64,000 nucleotides of DNA from the NCBI GenBank assembly GCA_964391865.1, contig CAYMNQ010000003.1, forward strand, positions 434,001 through 498,000. The letters are read 5' to 3'. Every line of letters starts with the position of its first letter. The stretch's first letter is position 1. Below, piece after piece: positions 1-7,676 of the stretch. A program made the position numbers and the translations under genes. The notes below the pieces were generated by a model that had not been told where the DNA came from, searched no databases, and saw nothing but the letters and a program-made list of their open reading frames with translations. The DNA comes from DASZQL01 sp964391865 (lineage in GTDB: Bacteria > Planctomycetota > Phycisphaerae > Phycisphaerales > UBA1924).

Positions 1-435
1 GCCGCCCTTCCCCTCCGCGCCCGCCGCGGGCGAGGGCAGCATCTTCATCCGCTCCGCCGCCGCGCGCAGGAGTTTCGCCGCCCCGGTCAGGTTCACGCGG
101 ATCATTTCTTCCCACTGCGCCATGTCGCTGCCCAGCGGGCTGCCGGAGAGGCCGCGCCCCGCGTTGAGGACGACGAGGCACGCCTCGCGCCCGAAGCTGG
201 ACTTCGCGCGGTCGAGCATGGCACGGATCACCGAATCCTCCGCCGCATCGCCCGCGACGGCTTCCGCGCGCCCTCCGCCGCGCCGCAGCTCGCTCACGAG
301 TTCATCCAGCCGTTCCGTCCGGCGCGCGTTGACGACCACCGCCGCCCCGAGCGACGCGAAGTGCTCCGCCAGCGCCCGCCCGATGCCGCTCGACGCGCCG
401 GTGACGACCGCGATCCGATCCGAGAGTGGTTTCAT
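1..435 (-). CDS. SDR family NAD(P)-dependent oxidoreductase, N-terminal part (runs off window)
   Basis: This is the first 145 codons of a short-chain dehydrogenase/reductase; the rest lies beyond base 1. Reading leftwards from the ATG at 433-435, the protein begins MKPLSDRIAVVTGASSGIG, which is the Rossmann-fold TGxxxGIG cofactor loop at about residues 12-19. An NAG motif (LVVLNAGRG) follows at about residue 90, and then a segment resembling the one before the catalytic Ser/Tyr. The catalytic YxxxK lies outside the window, so substrate and cofactor preference cannot be judged. It is divergent with the Old Yellow Enzyme gene (gap 52 bp), so the two may share a regulatory region. The family assignment is firm; the specific reaction is unknown. 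Confidence 0.9.
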   Translation of the reverse strand, partial: MKPLSDRIAVVTGASSGIGRALAEHFASLGAAVVVNARRTERLDELVSELRRGGGRAEAVAGDAAEDSVIRAMLDRAKSSFGREACLVVLNAGRGLSGSPLGSDMAQWEEMIRVNLTGAAKLLRAAAERMKMLPSPAAGAEGKGG

Positions 436-487
436 GCCGCCGATGATAGAGCATCCCGCGCGGCCCACGCCGCCTACGATTCGGGCC

Positions 488-1600
488 ATGACAATCGCCG
501 ATCCCGCGATGTACGAGCCATTCTTCCTTCCGATCACCATCGGCGCGCTGTCGCTGCCCAACCGCCTCGCCATGGCGCCGATGACGCGCCGCAAGGTGCC
601 CGAAGAGCGCAAGGCGGTCCCCACCGACGAGATGATCCAGTACTACGCCCGCCGCGCCGCCGGCGGCACCGGTCTGATCATCACAGAGGGCACCGTCATC
701 GATGATCGGCACGCGCCCGACACGCGCACCGTGCCGGGAATCTGGTCCGAAGCGCAGGTCGAAGCGTGGTCGCGCGTCACCGCCGCCGTCCATCACGCGG
801 GCGACCGCGCCTCGAAGATCGCGCTGCAACTGTGGCACACGGGCCGCCACGGCATGCACCCGATCGGCCCCTCGCCCGTCGCCGCCCCCAACCGCGCCGG
901 CGGCTACAAGCCAACCCCGCGCGAGATGAGCGAGCGCGACATCACCGACGTCATCGACGCCTTCCGCCACGGCGCCGAGAACGCCCGCCGCGCCGGCTTC
1001 GACGCCGTCGAAATCCACGGCGCCCACGGCTACCTCCTCGAATCGTTCCTCTCGCCCGCGTCGAACAAGCGCAACGACCGCTTCGGCGGCCCGTTCGAGA
1101 ACCGGATGCGCTTCCCGCTCATGGTCTGCCGCGCCGTCCGCGCCGCGCTGGGCGACGAGTTTCCGATCATCTACCGCTTCAGCCAGTGGAAAGTCGAAGA
1201 CGCGAGCGCCATCAACTTCCCCGACCCGCGCACGCTGGGCCTCTTTGTCACCGCGCTCCGCGAGGAAGGCATCGACCTGCTGCACGCCAGCACCTCGGAC
1301 GCGACCGAATCCGCGTTCGAAGGCTCACCCAAGACGCTCGCCGGCTGGGCCCGCGAACTCAGCGGCCTGCCCGTCATCGCCGTCGGGCGCGTCAGCGTGT
1401 CGTCGTCGATGAGCGACGCCGCCCCCGTCGAGATCACCGACCCCGCGCCCGCGGCGGCGCTGATCGATCGCGGCGAAGCGGACCTCATCGCCGTGGGGCG
1501 AGCGCTCATCGCGAATCCCGACTGGCCGAGGGTGGTGCGCGAGGGCCGCTGGCAAGAGTTGAAGCCGTACACCCGCGCGATGCTCGAAACGCTCGAGTAA
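488..1600 (+). CDS. NADH:flavin oxidoreductase / Old Yellow Enzyme family protein
   Basis: This is a 370-residue FMN-dependent ene-reductase-type TIM barrel. The start is placed at the ATG at 488 because the protein then begins MTIADPAMYEPFFLPITIG, matching the usual N-terminus of the family; longer upstream reading is GC-driven. Visible family signatures are LPNRLAMAPMTR near residue 25, the substrate-site block EIHGAHGYLLESFLSP near residue 180, a following NKRNDRFGGPFENR segment, and the C-terminal phosphate-binding VGRALIANPDWP. OYEs reduce activated C=C bonds with NAD(P)H; the physiological substrate is not predictable here. The gene is divergent from an SDR gene and is followed 18 bp after its stop by a cluster of three hairpins. 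Confidence 0.92.
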   Translation: MTIADPAMYEPFFLPITIGALSLPNRLAMAPMTRRKVPEERKAVPTDEMIQYYARRAAGGTGLIITEGTVIDDRHAPDTRTVPGIWSEAQVEAWSRVTAAVHHAGDRASKIALQLWHTGRHGMHPIGPSPVAAPNRAGGYKPTPREMSERDITDVIDAFRHGAENARRAGFDAVEIHGAHGYLLESFLSPASNKRNDRFGGPFENRMRFPLMVCRAVRAALGDEFPIIYRFSQWKVEDASAINFPDPRTLGLFVTALREEGIDLLHASTSDATESAFEGSPKTLAGWARELSGLPVIAVGRVSVSSSMSDAAPVEITDPAPAAALIDRGEADLIAVGRALIANPDWPRVVREGRWQELKPYTRAMLETLE

Positions 1601-1618
1601 CAGTATTCCGAGCGGCTT

Positions 1619-1725
1619 CGCCCGCGAAGCGGGCGCTCGATGGTTGCCAGACGCGCGAGCGTCTGGTGTCGATCCATGCGGAACAAACTCATCACCCGAT
1701 CAACCTCGCCCGTGAAACGGGCGAG
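1619..1725. repeat. Cluster of three perfect hairpins after the OYE gene
   Basis: Three short perfect stem-loops stand in a row: CGCCCGC-GAA-GCGGGCG (1619-1635), CCAGACGC-GCGA-GCGTCTGG (1647-1666) and CTCGCCCGT-GAA-ACGGGCGAG (1705-1725). All have GNRA-like or GAA loops. A diverged copy with the same order of motifs lies at 45750-45845. There is no T-tract, so this is not a standard terminator; it looks like a member of a dispersed structured repeat family. Confidence 0.75.
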
Positions 1726-1752
1726 CGGAGTGGCCGTAAACAGAAACAAAAA

Positions 1753-2865
1753 CTAGCGACGTCGCCGCCAAGAGCAAAAGCCATACACGCTGCCAAGTGT
1801 CAATGCGGTGCTAGGTGATGGAATCGTCCAGAGCAATGCCTCGTGTCGTTGAGTGACGGAGTTGTAGCCGAGTCCCGCTACATACGTAATGCCTCCAACG
1901 ACGGAAATCCCTCTGGCCTCACTCGATGAGAACTCCGAGGGCAGGTAGGCATGCAAGTCGTGCCAAGAGGCTGCCGTGCCGCTCCAAATGCCGGCGTGGT
2001 AGATACCTCCAAAGCTCGCGTATCCAACTTGCCGGTCTTCATGTATCGCCCAAGCGACAGAGTCGATAGCGTCACTCGGGTTCAGGTCAACCCAAGATTC
2101 CGGCGTCCCGCTCCAAAGGCTGGCTCGCTGGCTTCCCAGCATCGAAACGTAGCCCACTTGCTTTCCACCGCTGACACCGCGCGCATCAGAGAGACTGGCG
2201 CCTTGGGGATGCAGATCGACGAAAGACTCAGCCGTACCGTTCCAAAGCGTTGCTCGCGTTACGCCTCCAAATGTTGAGATGCCCGCCTGCCAACCATCAC
2301 CGACGCCGTGGGCCCGCGACTGCGCTGCGCCAACTGGATGCAGGTCAACCCAAGAATCTGCGGTACTGTTCCAAAGGCTTGCTTGTGTGACGCCACCGAG
2401 TATTGCAAAGCCAACTTGTTGCCCATCGGCGACGCTCAAGGCTTGTGACTCAGATGCTCCCGTCGGTGTCAGGTCAATCCAAGATGCTGCGCTCCCTTGC
2501 CACAAACTGGCGCGAACCTGCCCTCCGACCGTGGCGTAGCCGGCTTGCGTATCACCGTCCGCGGCCAGTGCGAATGAAGGGCCGCCTGATCCAGCCGGAT
2601 GCAGATCGGTCCACGAACCAGCGGAACCTGTCCAAAGGCTCGCGCGATAGTCACCGTCGACGATTGATATTCCAACTTGGCGATTTGCGCTGGCCCCCAA
2701 GAGCTGCGAAGTCAGAGAACCAGATGGGTGCAGATTGACAACCGACCACGTCTCCGCATCCGCGGGAGCAGAAATCAGCGCCGTCCCGATTGCTGCGATT
2801 CGTGCGAGCGTTTCAATGCACCTGTGTGGCGATGCCGCGCCGCAGAAATGTATCGTTCTGTCCAC
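1753..2865 (-). CDS. Secreted repeat protein with PEP-CTERM-like tail
   Basis: This is a secreted protein of about 370 residues. The start is placed at a GTG at 2865 because GAGGAGGG lies a few bases upstream; an in-frame start at 2895 is possible but leaves a poor leader. After a signal peptide ending near PADA it holds six tandem units of 43-45 residues built on the pattern W-x-DLHP-x-GA...QVGY...GG..RASLW-x-GTAxS. These resemble the HAF-type repeats of extracellular proteins. The C-terminus is IPSPS, a hydrophobic stretch and RRRR, which is a PEP-CTERM-like sorting signal in the form common in Phycisphaerae; the hydrophobic stretch is interrupted by polar residues. It is likely exported and surface-associated. 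Function is unknown. Confidence 0.8.
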   Translation of the reverse strand: MDRTIHFCGAASPHRCIETLARIAAIGTALISAPADAETWSVVNLHPSGSLTSQLLGASANRQVGISIVDGDYRASLWTGSAGSWTDLHPAGSGGPSFALAADGDTQAGYATVGGQVRASLWQGSAASWIDLTPTGASESQALSVADGQQVGFAILGGVTQASLWNSTADSWVDLHPVGAAQSRAHGVGDGWQAGISTFGGVTRATLWNGTAESFVDLHPQGASLSDARGVSGGKQVGYVSMLGSQRASLWSGTPESWVDLNPSDAIDSVAWAIHEDRQVGYASFGGIYHAGIWSGTAASWHDLHAYLPSEFSSSEARGISVVGGITYVAGLGYNSVTQRHEALLWTIPSPSTALTLGSVYGFCSWRRRR

Positions 2866-3036
2866 CTTGCCCTCCTCTCGCGGTCGGTCACGCACTCTGC
2901 CTCTCTCAATCGTATTATGCTCGCGTGGGTAGTTCTAGCCCGTGCAACAAATCTGTTCGATCGCACTAAAAGGCCTGTGCGTTCCAAACATCCGCGCTCA
3001 GTATCCTGAGCCAAAGCCAATCTTTGAATCTGAACC

Positions 3037-4593
3037 GTGAGTAATACCCCCGCGAGCCAACCCGACCTCGCCGAGATCGACGCGCACCCGCTGCGTGAGA
3101 TGGTCAAGATCGCGCTCCCCGCGGTCCTCACCATGACCTCGATGACCGCGATGCAGTTCGTCGACAAGCTTTTCGTCACGCAGCTCGGCCCCGACGCGCT
3201 CGCTGCCGCAGGCAACGGCGGGGTCGCCGCCTTCTTTCTCATGGCCATCGTCATGGGCGTGCTCGGCATCATCAACACCTACGTTTCACAGAACCTCGGC
3301 GCCGGCACGCCCGAGCGCGCCCCCGCGTACGCCTGGAACGGGCTGTGGCTCGTCGGCATCATCTGGTTGCTCGCGCTACTCCCCTTCGCCGCCGTGCTGC
3401 CCGATGTGATGCACCAACTCCGCGCGCTCGCGGGTCTGGAGTCCGTCACGCCCGAGGTCGCGTCGATGGAGTCCGACTACGCGCGCATCCTCCTCGTCGG
3501 CTCGCTCTTCACCATTGGCGGGCGCTCGCTGCACGGCTTCTTCTACGGCATGCACAAGCCCGTCATCGTCGCCGCCGCCGTGGGAGTCGGGCAGGTCGTC
3601 AACATCGCCCTCACCTATCTCCTCGTCTTCGGCGAGTACGGCTTCCCGCAGTGGGGCGTCGCGGGTTCCGCCGTCGGCACGGTCGTCGGCGCGTTCTGCG
3701 AGTTCGCTATCCCGCTTGCCGTGTTCCTCTCGCCCAAGCTCAACGCGCAGTTCCGCACGCGCGCCGCCTGGCGCTTCAGCACCAAGCACGTCCGCGACAT
3801 CTGGAAACTCGGCTGGCCCGGCGGCGTGCAGTTCGGCAACGAGATGGTCTGCTGGTGGATCTTCATGTCCGTCTTCTCCGCCGGCTTCGGCGTGGCGCAG
3901 AACGCCGCCGGATGGATCACCCTCCAGTACATGCACCTCTCCTTCATGCCCGCCGTCGGCATCTCGATCGCGCTCACCGCGATCGTCGGCAAGTGCATGG
4001 GCGCGGGCCGCCCCGATCTCGCCGTCAAGCGCACCTGGCTGGGCATGAAACTCGCGATGGGCTACATGGGCCTCTGCGCGCTCGGCTTCATCCTCTTCCG
4101 CGCGCAGCTCATCAACGTCTTCCACGACGAGAAGACCTGGACCCCCGAGCAGTACGCCGAGGTACTCCGCATCGGCTCGCAGCTGCTCATCCTCGCCGCG
4201 CTCTTCCAGCTCTTCGACGGCATGGGCATGGCGCTCATCGGCGCGCTGAAAGGCGCGGGCGACACCGTCTGGCCCAGCGTCGCCACCATGATCCTCGCGT
4301 GGACCACCATCATCGGGCTGGGCGGCGCGCTCACGAAGTTCAAGCCCGAGTGGGGGGCGCTCGGCCCGTGGATCGCCGCCGCCCTCTACATCGTCTTCCT
4401 CGGCATCGCGCTGTTGTGGCGCTTCATGGGCGGGAAGTGGCGAGAGATCAAAGTGCTCGAACCCGCCGACGGCACGGCGGCCGCCATCTCGGCCGTCGCG
4501 CTGGGAGGCCCGATCGCAGGCCCGCTCGAAGCCGCGATCGAACAGGCCACGAACACTGCCGAGGAAGAGATTTCATCAGCAAATCCCCGCTAA
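3037..4593 (+). CDS. MATE family efflux transporter
   Basis: This is a 518-residue integral membrane protein of the multidrug and toxic compound extrusion (MATE) family, which exports cations or drugs using a Na+ or H+ gradient. It uses a GTG start (MSNTPASQPDLAEIDAHPLREM). Two homologous halves of about six helices each are visible. The first half begins MVKIALPAVLTMTSMTAMQFVDKLFVTQLG, and both halves contain the recurring G-x-G-x-P/R loop (LGAGTPERA, MGAGRPDLAV). Length is slightly above the family norm because of a cytosolic tail rich in Ala and Glu. It stands alone between a minus-strand gene and the TPR/alpha-CTD gene. Confidence 0.93.
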   Translation: MSNTPASQPDLAEIDAHPLREMVKIALPAVLTMTSMTAMQFVDKLFVTQLGPDALAAAGNGGVAAFFLMAIVMGVLGIINTYVSQNLGAGTPERAPAYAWNGLWLVGIIWLLALLPFAAVLPDVMHQLRALAGLESVTPEVASMESDYARILLVGSLFTIGGRSLHGFFYGMHKPVIVAAAVGVGQVVNIALTYLLVFGEYGFPQWGVAGSAVGTVVGAFCEFAIPLAVFLSPKLNAQFRTRAAWRFSTKHVRDIWKLGWPGGVQFGNEMVCWWIFMSVFSAGFGVAQNAAGWITLQYMHLSFMPAVGISIALTAIVGKCMGAGRPDLAVKRTWLGMKLAMGYMGLCALGFILFRAQLINVFHDEKTWTPEQYAEVLRIGSQLLILAALFQLFDGMGMALIGALKGAGDTVWPSVATMILAWTTIIGLGGALTKFKPEWGALGPWIAAALYIVFLGIALLWRFMGGKWREIKVLEPADGTAAAISAVALGGPIAGPLEAAIEQATNTAEEEISSANPR

Positions 4594-4765
4594 ATCGCGC
4601 GATCCGGCGCGCTTGAGCCGGAAGGGGTTTGTCCGTATACTCGCCCGCTCGATTCATTCATCTGATTGACGCCCGCGAACTGCGGTGCTGTCGCGGTTCG
4701 GTGGGAACCGCCCGGCTCGACATCCTCGCCGCACCGGTGCGCCGGCGTCATCCGCGGAGTGCCTC

Positions 4766-5704
4766 ATGATCAACGACCCGCTCGACACCATTATCGGCAT
4801 CGACGACAACCTCCGCGGCAACCCCGAGGTCGCCGCCCGGCACGTTGATGACGGCGACAAAGCCCGCGCCAACGGCGACCGCGAAGCCTCCATCGCCGCG
4901 TACCGCAAAGCCGTCGGGGCCGATCCCAACAGCGTGGACGGCCTGTTCAAGCTCGCCTACGAGCTCGATCTCAAGGGCGAGGAGTCTGAAGCGATTTCCC
5001 TGTACGAGCGATGCTGCGAGCGCATCCCAGCGCCGATCAACGCGCTTATGAATCTCGCGGTGCTCTACGAAGACGCGGGCGACATCCAGCGGGCCGAGAA
5101 GTGCCTCCGCCAGGTGCTCGACACCAACCCCAACCACGAGCGAGCCAGGCTGTTCATGAAGGACATCGGCGCGTCGCGCGAGATGTTCGTCGATGAAGAG
5201 CATGACCGCGACATGGCGAAGCGCAACGCTCTGCTCGACACCCCCGTCACCGACTTCGAGCTCTCCGTCCGCGCCCGCAACTGCCTCAAGAAGATGAACA
5301 TCCGCACCCTCGGCGATCTGCTCCGCATCACCGAGGCGGAGCTGATGTCCTACAAGAACTTCGGCGAAGCGTCGCTCACCGAGATCAAGACCATGCTCTC
5401 AACCAAGGGCCTGCGCCTCGGTCAGGGTCTCGAAGACGCCCACCGCCGCATCCGCAAGGAAGTCTTCGACTCCCTCCGCGGCTCGGGCAGCGAAGCCGCC
5501 CTCGGCCGCCCGGTCGGCGATCTGGGCCTCTCTGTCCGCGCCCGCAAAGCGCTGCAGTATCTGGGAATCCAGAGCGTGGGCGACCTCGCCGCTAGGACCG
5601 AGGCGGAACTGCTGGGCGTCAAGAACTTCGGGCAGACGTCCCTCGACGAAGTGAAGATCAAGCTGGGCGAGATGGGCCTCTCGCTCCGCGAACTGAAGTT
5701 CTGA
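4766..5704 (+). CDS. TPR protein with two RNA polymerase alpha-CTD-like domains
   Basis: This is a 312-residue cytosolic protein. The ATG at 4766 is chosen because an ordered MINDPLDTIIGIDD start follows; upstream codons are leader sequence. Residues about 25-140 form TPR helices (AYRKAVGADPNSVDGLFKLA, ALMNLAVLYEDAGDIQRAEK). Two copies of the RpoA C-terminal helix-hairpin-helix module follow: LSVRARNCLKKMNIRTLGDL...KNFGEASLTEI at about 165-220 and LSVRARKALQYLGIQSVGDL...KNFGQTSLDEV at about 255-312. In RNA polymerase this module binds UP-element DNA and activators. No alpha-NTD is present, so it is not the polymerase subunit. Proteins of this architecture occur in planctomycetes, and a role in transcription control is inferred. 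An intrinsic terminator follows. Confidence 0.88.
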   Translation: MINDPLDTIIGIDDNLRGNPEVAARHVDDGDKARANGDREASIAAYRKAVGADPNSVDGLFKLAYELDLKGEESEAISLYERCCERIPAPINALMNLAVLYEDAGDIQRAEKCLRQVLDTNPNHERARLFMKDIGASREMFVDEEHDRDMAKRNALLDTPVTDFELSVRARNCLKKMNIRTLGDLLRITEAELMSYKNFGEASLTEIKTMLSTKGLRLGQGLEDAHRRIRKEVFDSLRGSGSEAALGRPVGDLGLSVRARKALQYLGIQSVGDLAARTEAELLGVKNFGQTSLDEVKIKLGEMGLSLRELKF

Positions 5705-5737
5705 CCCGCCCGTCGGCAGATCACGATTCTCACCAGA

Positions 5738-5765
5738 CCCCTCGCCCGCGAGGGGTTTTCTCTTT
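5738..5765 (+). terminator. Intrinsic terminator of the TPR/alpha-CTD gene
   Basis: CCCCTCG, loop CCCG, CGAGGGG (5738-5755) is followed directly by TTTTCTCTTT, 33 bp after the stop codon. Confidence 0.88.
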
Positions 5766-6143
5766 GGACGCGGGCTCGCCTCAGCGTCGCGGCGTGTCTG
5801 TTCGATCATGGGCGTGTGATTGGGTTCTCGCCATGCGGTTCTCGCTCGAAAAAGGTGTTTGTTCGTGATCTGCAACGGACCCGCAGCTGTCTGATGTCGG
5901 CGTGCGCACGCTGGTCGGTGGGATCGGCCCCTGAGTCCCGATCGTCCCGTTCCTTGACCGCGCCACGTCGATCCGGGACACTGCCCGACCCGAATCCGCA
6001 CGCCGAACCGGTGCGTATCGGATGAGCCGCACTTCCCCGCAACCAAACTTCGTTCCGAGTCCTACCTCCGCCTTCCGTACTTCCGTCTTCCGTCCCCAAG
6101 CCTCAAGCCCCAGCCCCCAAGCCTTTCCCCCCGGAGCTTTTCT
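5766..6143. other. Intergenic region, mostly without recognisable features
   Basis: This 378-bp gap separates the terminator from the coiled-coil gene. Its right end (6070-6125) is a pyrimidine-rich heptamer array. I see no convincing coding region or RNA gene in the rest. The promoter of the downstream gene should lie here, but no clear -35/-10 pair stands out. Confidence 0.5.
6070..6125. repeat. Heptamer (STRR-like) array
   Basis: Degenerate tandem 7-mers run here: CTTCCGT-type units pass into CCCCAAG/CCTCAAG units. The array ends just upstream of the ATG at 6144 and lies where that gene's ribosome-binding region should be. Confidence 0.7.
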
Positions 6144-7517
6144 ATGGCCGCCCGTACCAGCGCCAGCGTCGGCATCATGGTCACCCTCGCGATCTTCGGC
6201 GTGCTCTCGCTCACGCTGTTCGTGATCTCGATCATCCTGTTCGCGCGCGTGCAGCGCCTCAGCACCGACCTCACGACGGCGAGGAACGACCTCGCCGTCG
6301 CTGTCCGCTCCGACGAGAGCGACGACCGCTGGTCCGAACTGAAGCGCCTCGCCGGCAGCAACCGCGGCGTGGTGCGCTACCTCGACCTCGGCATGCAGGA
6401 CACCATGAAAGCCGTCACCGGCTCGCCGCGCGAGACGCCCGAGAGCCTGAAGAGCAAGATCGCGACCGCCATCGGCCCGGACGCCCAGCCGCTGATGCGG
6501 GTACTCGATGACAAGAACGGCGAGATCGCGTCGCTCAAGAGCAGCGTCGAGACCGCGAACGCCGCGCGCGACGAAGCGCAGGCCCAACTCCTCGCCGCCG
6601 CCCAGCGCCAGGAAGCCGTCAAGCAGGAGCAAGACGCAACCATCGCCAAACTTAACGAAGAGATCAGCGGCTACAAGTCCGAACTCGACCGCTACCGCGG
6701 CGGCGTCGAGGAAACCAAAACCTTCATGACCGGCGAGATCACGAAGGTCAAGACCGAGACCGACACCACGATCTCCTCGCTCACCGCGCAGATCGAGAAG
6801 CTCGAAGCCGACAACCTCGTGCTGAAGGACCAGGTCCGCACGCTCCGCGGCGAGCGCACCAAAGAGACGCTCCGCCCCGCCGACGAAACCACGCTCACCG
6901 ACGGGCGCGTGGTCGGTGTCAACGCCACCGCGCGCCAGGTCTACATCGACCTCGGCCGCAAGAACCGGCTTGTGGTCGGGCTCGCGTTCGAGGTGTACGA
7001 CGTCGGCACCAGCGTGAAAGCCGACGAGAAGGGCGAGTACCCGCAGGGCAAAGCGACCGTCGAGGTGATCCGCATCGACGAGACCACAGCCCTCTGCCGC
7101 GTCCTCCGCGAGCGGAAGGGCAACCCGATCCTCGAGGGCGACCTGCTCGTCAACGCCGTCTACGACCCGAAGAAGGTCTACACCTTCACGGTCTACGGCA
7201 ACTTCGACACCAACGGCGACGGGCTTTCCACGCCGCAGGAAACGCAGGAAATCAAGAGCCTCATCAGCAACTGGGGCGGCACGGTTTCCGACGACGTGAC
7301 GGGCGATACCGACTTCGTGGTGCTGGGCGTGAAGCCGATCCTCCCGCCGCAGCCGAAGGCGGAGGATCCCATCGAACTCATCACCCGCTACCTCGACCTG
7401 AAGCAGGCTTCCCTCCGCTACGACGAGTTCTTCAAGACCGCCAGCCAGACCGGCATCCCCGTGCTGAACGAGAACCGTCTGTACACGCTGACGGGCCTGG
7501 AAGCGCAGCGCCGCTGA
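6144..7517 (+). CDS. Membrane-anchored coiled-coil protein with BRCT-like C-terminus
   Basis: This 457-residue protein has a single N-terminal membrane helix (GIMVTLAIFGVLSLTLFVISIILF, about 10-33). A long coiled coil follows (about 100-245, with heptads such as EIASLKSSVETANAARDEAQ). Next is a beta-rich module at about 255-345 (DGRVVGVNATARQVYIDLG...GLAFEVYDVG...EGDLLVN) of a type often seen after coiled coils in planctomycete proteins. The end (about 350-410) has the look of a BRCT domain: KSLISNWGGTVSDDV followed by TDFVVLG. An EF-hand-like DTNGDG sits just before it. BRCT domains normally bind phosphopeptides or DNA ends, so a membrane-tethered copy is odd. Function is unknown; the BRCT call is by eye. 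Confidence 0.75.
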   Translation: MAARTSASVGIMVTLAIFGVLSLTLFVISIILFARVQRLSTDLTTARNDLAVAVRSDESDDRWSELKRLAGSNRGVVRYLDLGMQDTMKAVTGSPRETPESLKSKIATAIGPDAQPLMRVLDDKNGEIASLKSSVETANAARDEAQAQLLAAAQRQEAVKQEQDATIAKLNEEISGYKSELDRYRGGVEETKTFMTGEITKVKTETDTTISSLTAQIEKLEADNLVLKDQVRTLRGERTKETLRPADETTLTDGRVVGVNATARQVYIDLGRKNRLVVGLAFEVYDVGTSVKADEKGEYPQGKATVEVIRIDETTALCRVLRERKGNPILEGDLLVNAVYDPKKVYTFTVYGNFDTNGDGLSTPQETQEIKSLISNWGGTVSDDVTGDTDFVVLGVKPILPPQPKAEDPIELITRYLDLKQASLRYDEFFKTASQTGIPVLNENRLYTLTGLEAQRR

Positions 7518-7530
7518 CCCAGCACCGCTG

Positions 7531-7673
7531 GGGTGCCGTGGAACGCCGGCTCGGCGGCGATCCACGCTCGGGGTCTGACTCGGTTCTTCTCTCCCGCCGG
7601 GCGGCACCAAACCACATAGAGGTGGAGCCGAGCCGGAGCGTGCATCGCCCCGAGCGTCGCGGCACGGCACCCC
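7531..7673. repeat. Long imperfect hairpin element, copy 1
   Basis: The ends GGGGTGCCGTG (7531-7541) and CACGGCACCCC (7663-7673) are exact complements. Inner blocks also pair, for example GGCGATCCACGCTC with a GAGCGTGCATCGCC block (one mismatch), so most of the 143 bp can fold as one long hairpin. It begins 13 bp after the upstream stop codon. A shorter homologue with the same ordered blocks is at 21312-21404. Confidence 0.78.
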
Positions 7674-7676
7674 GAC

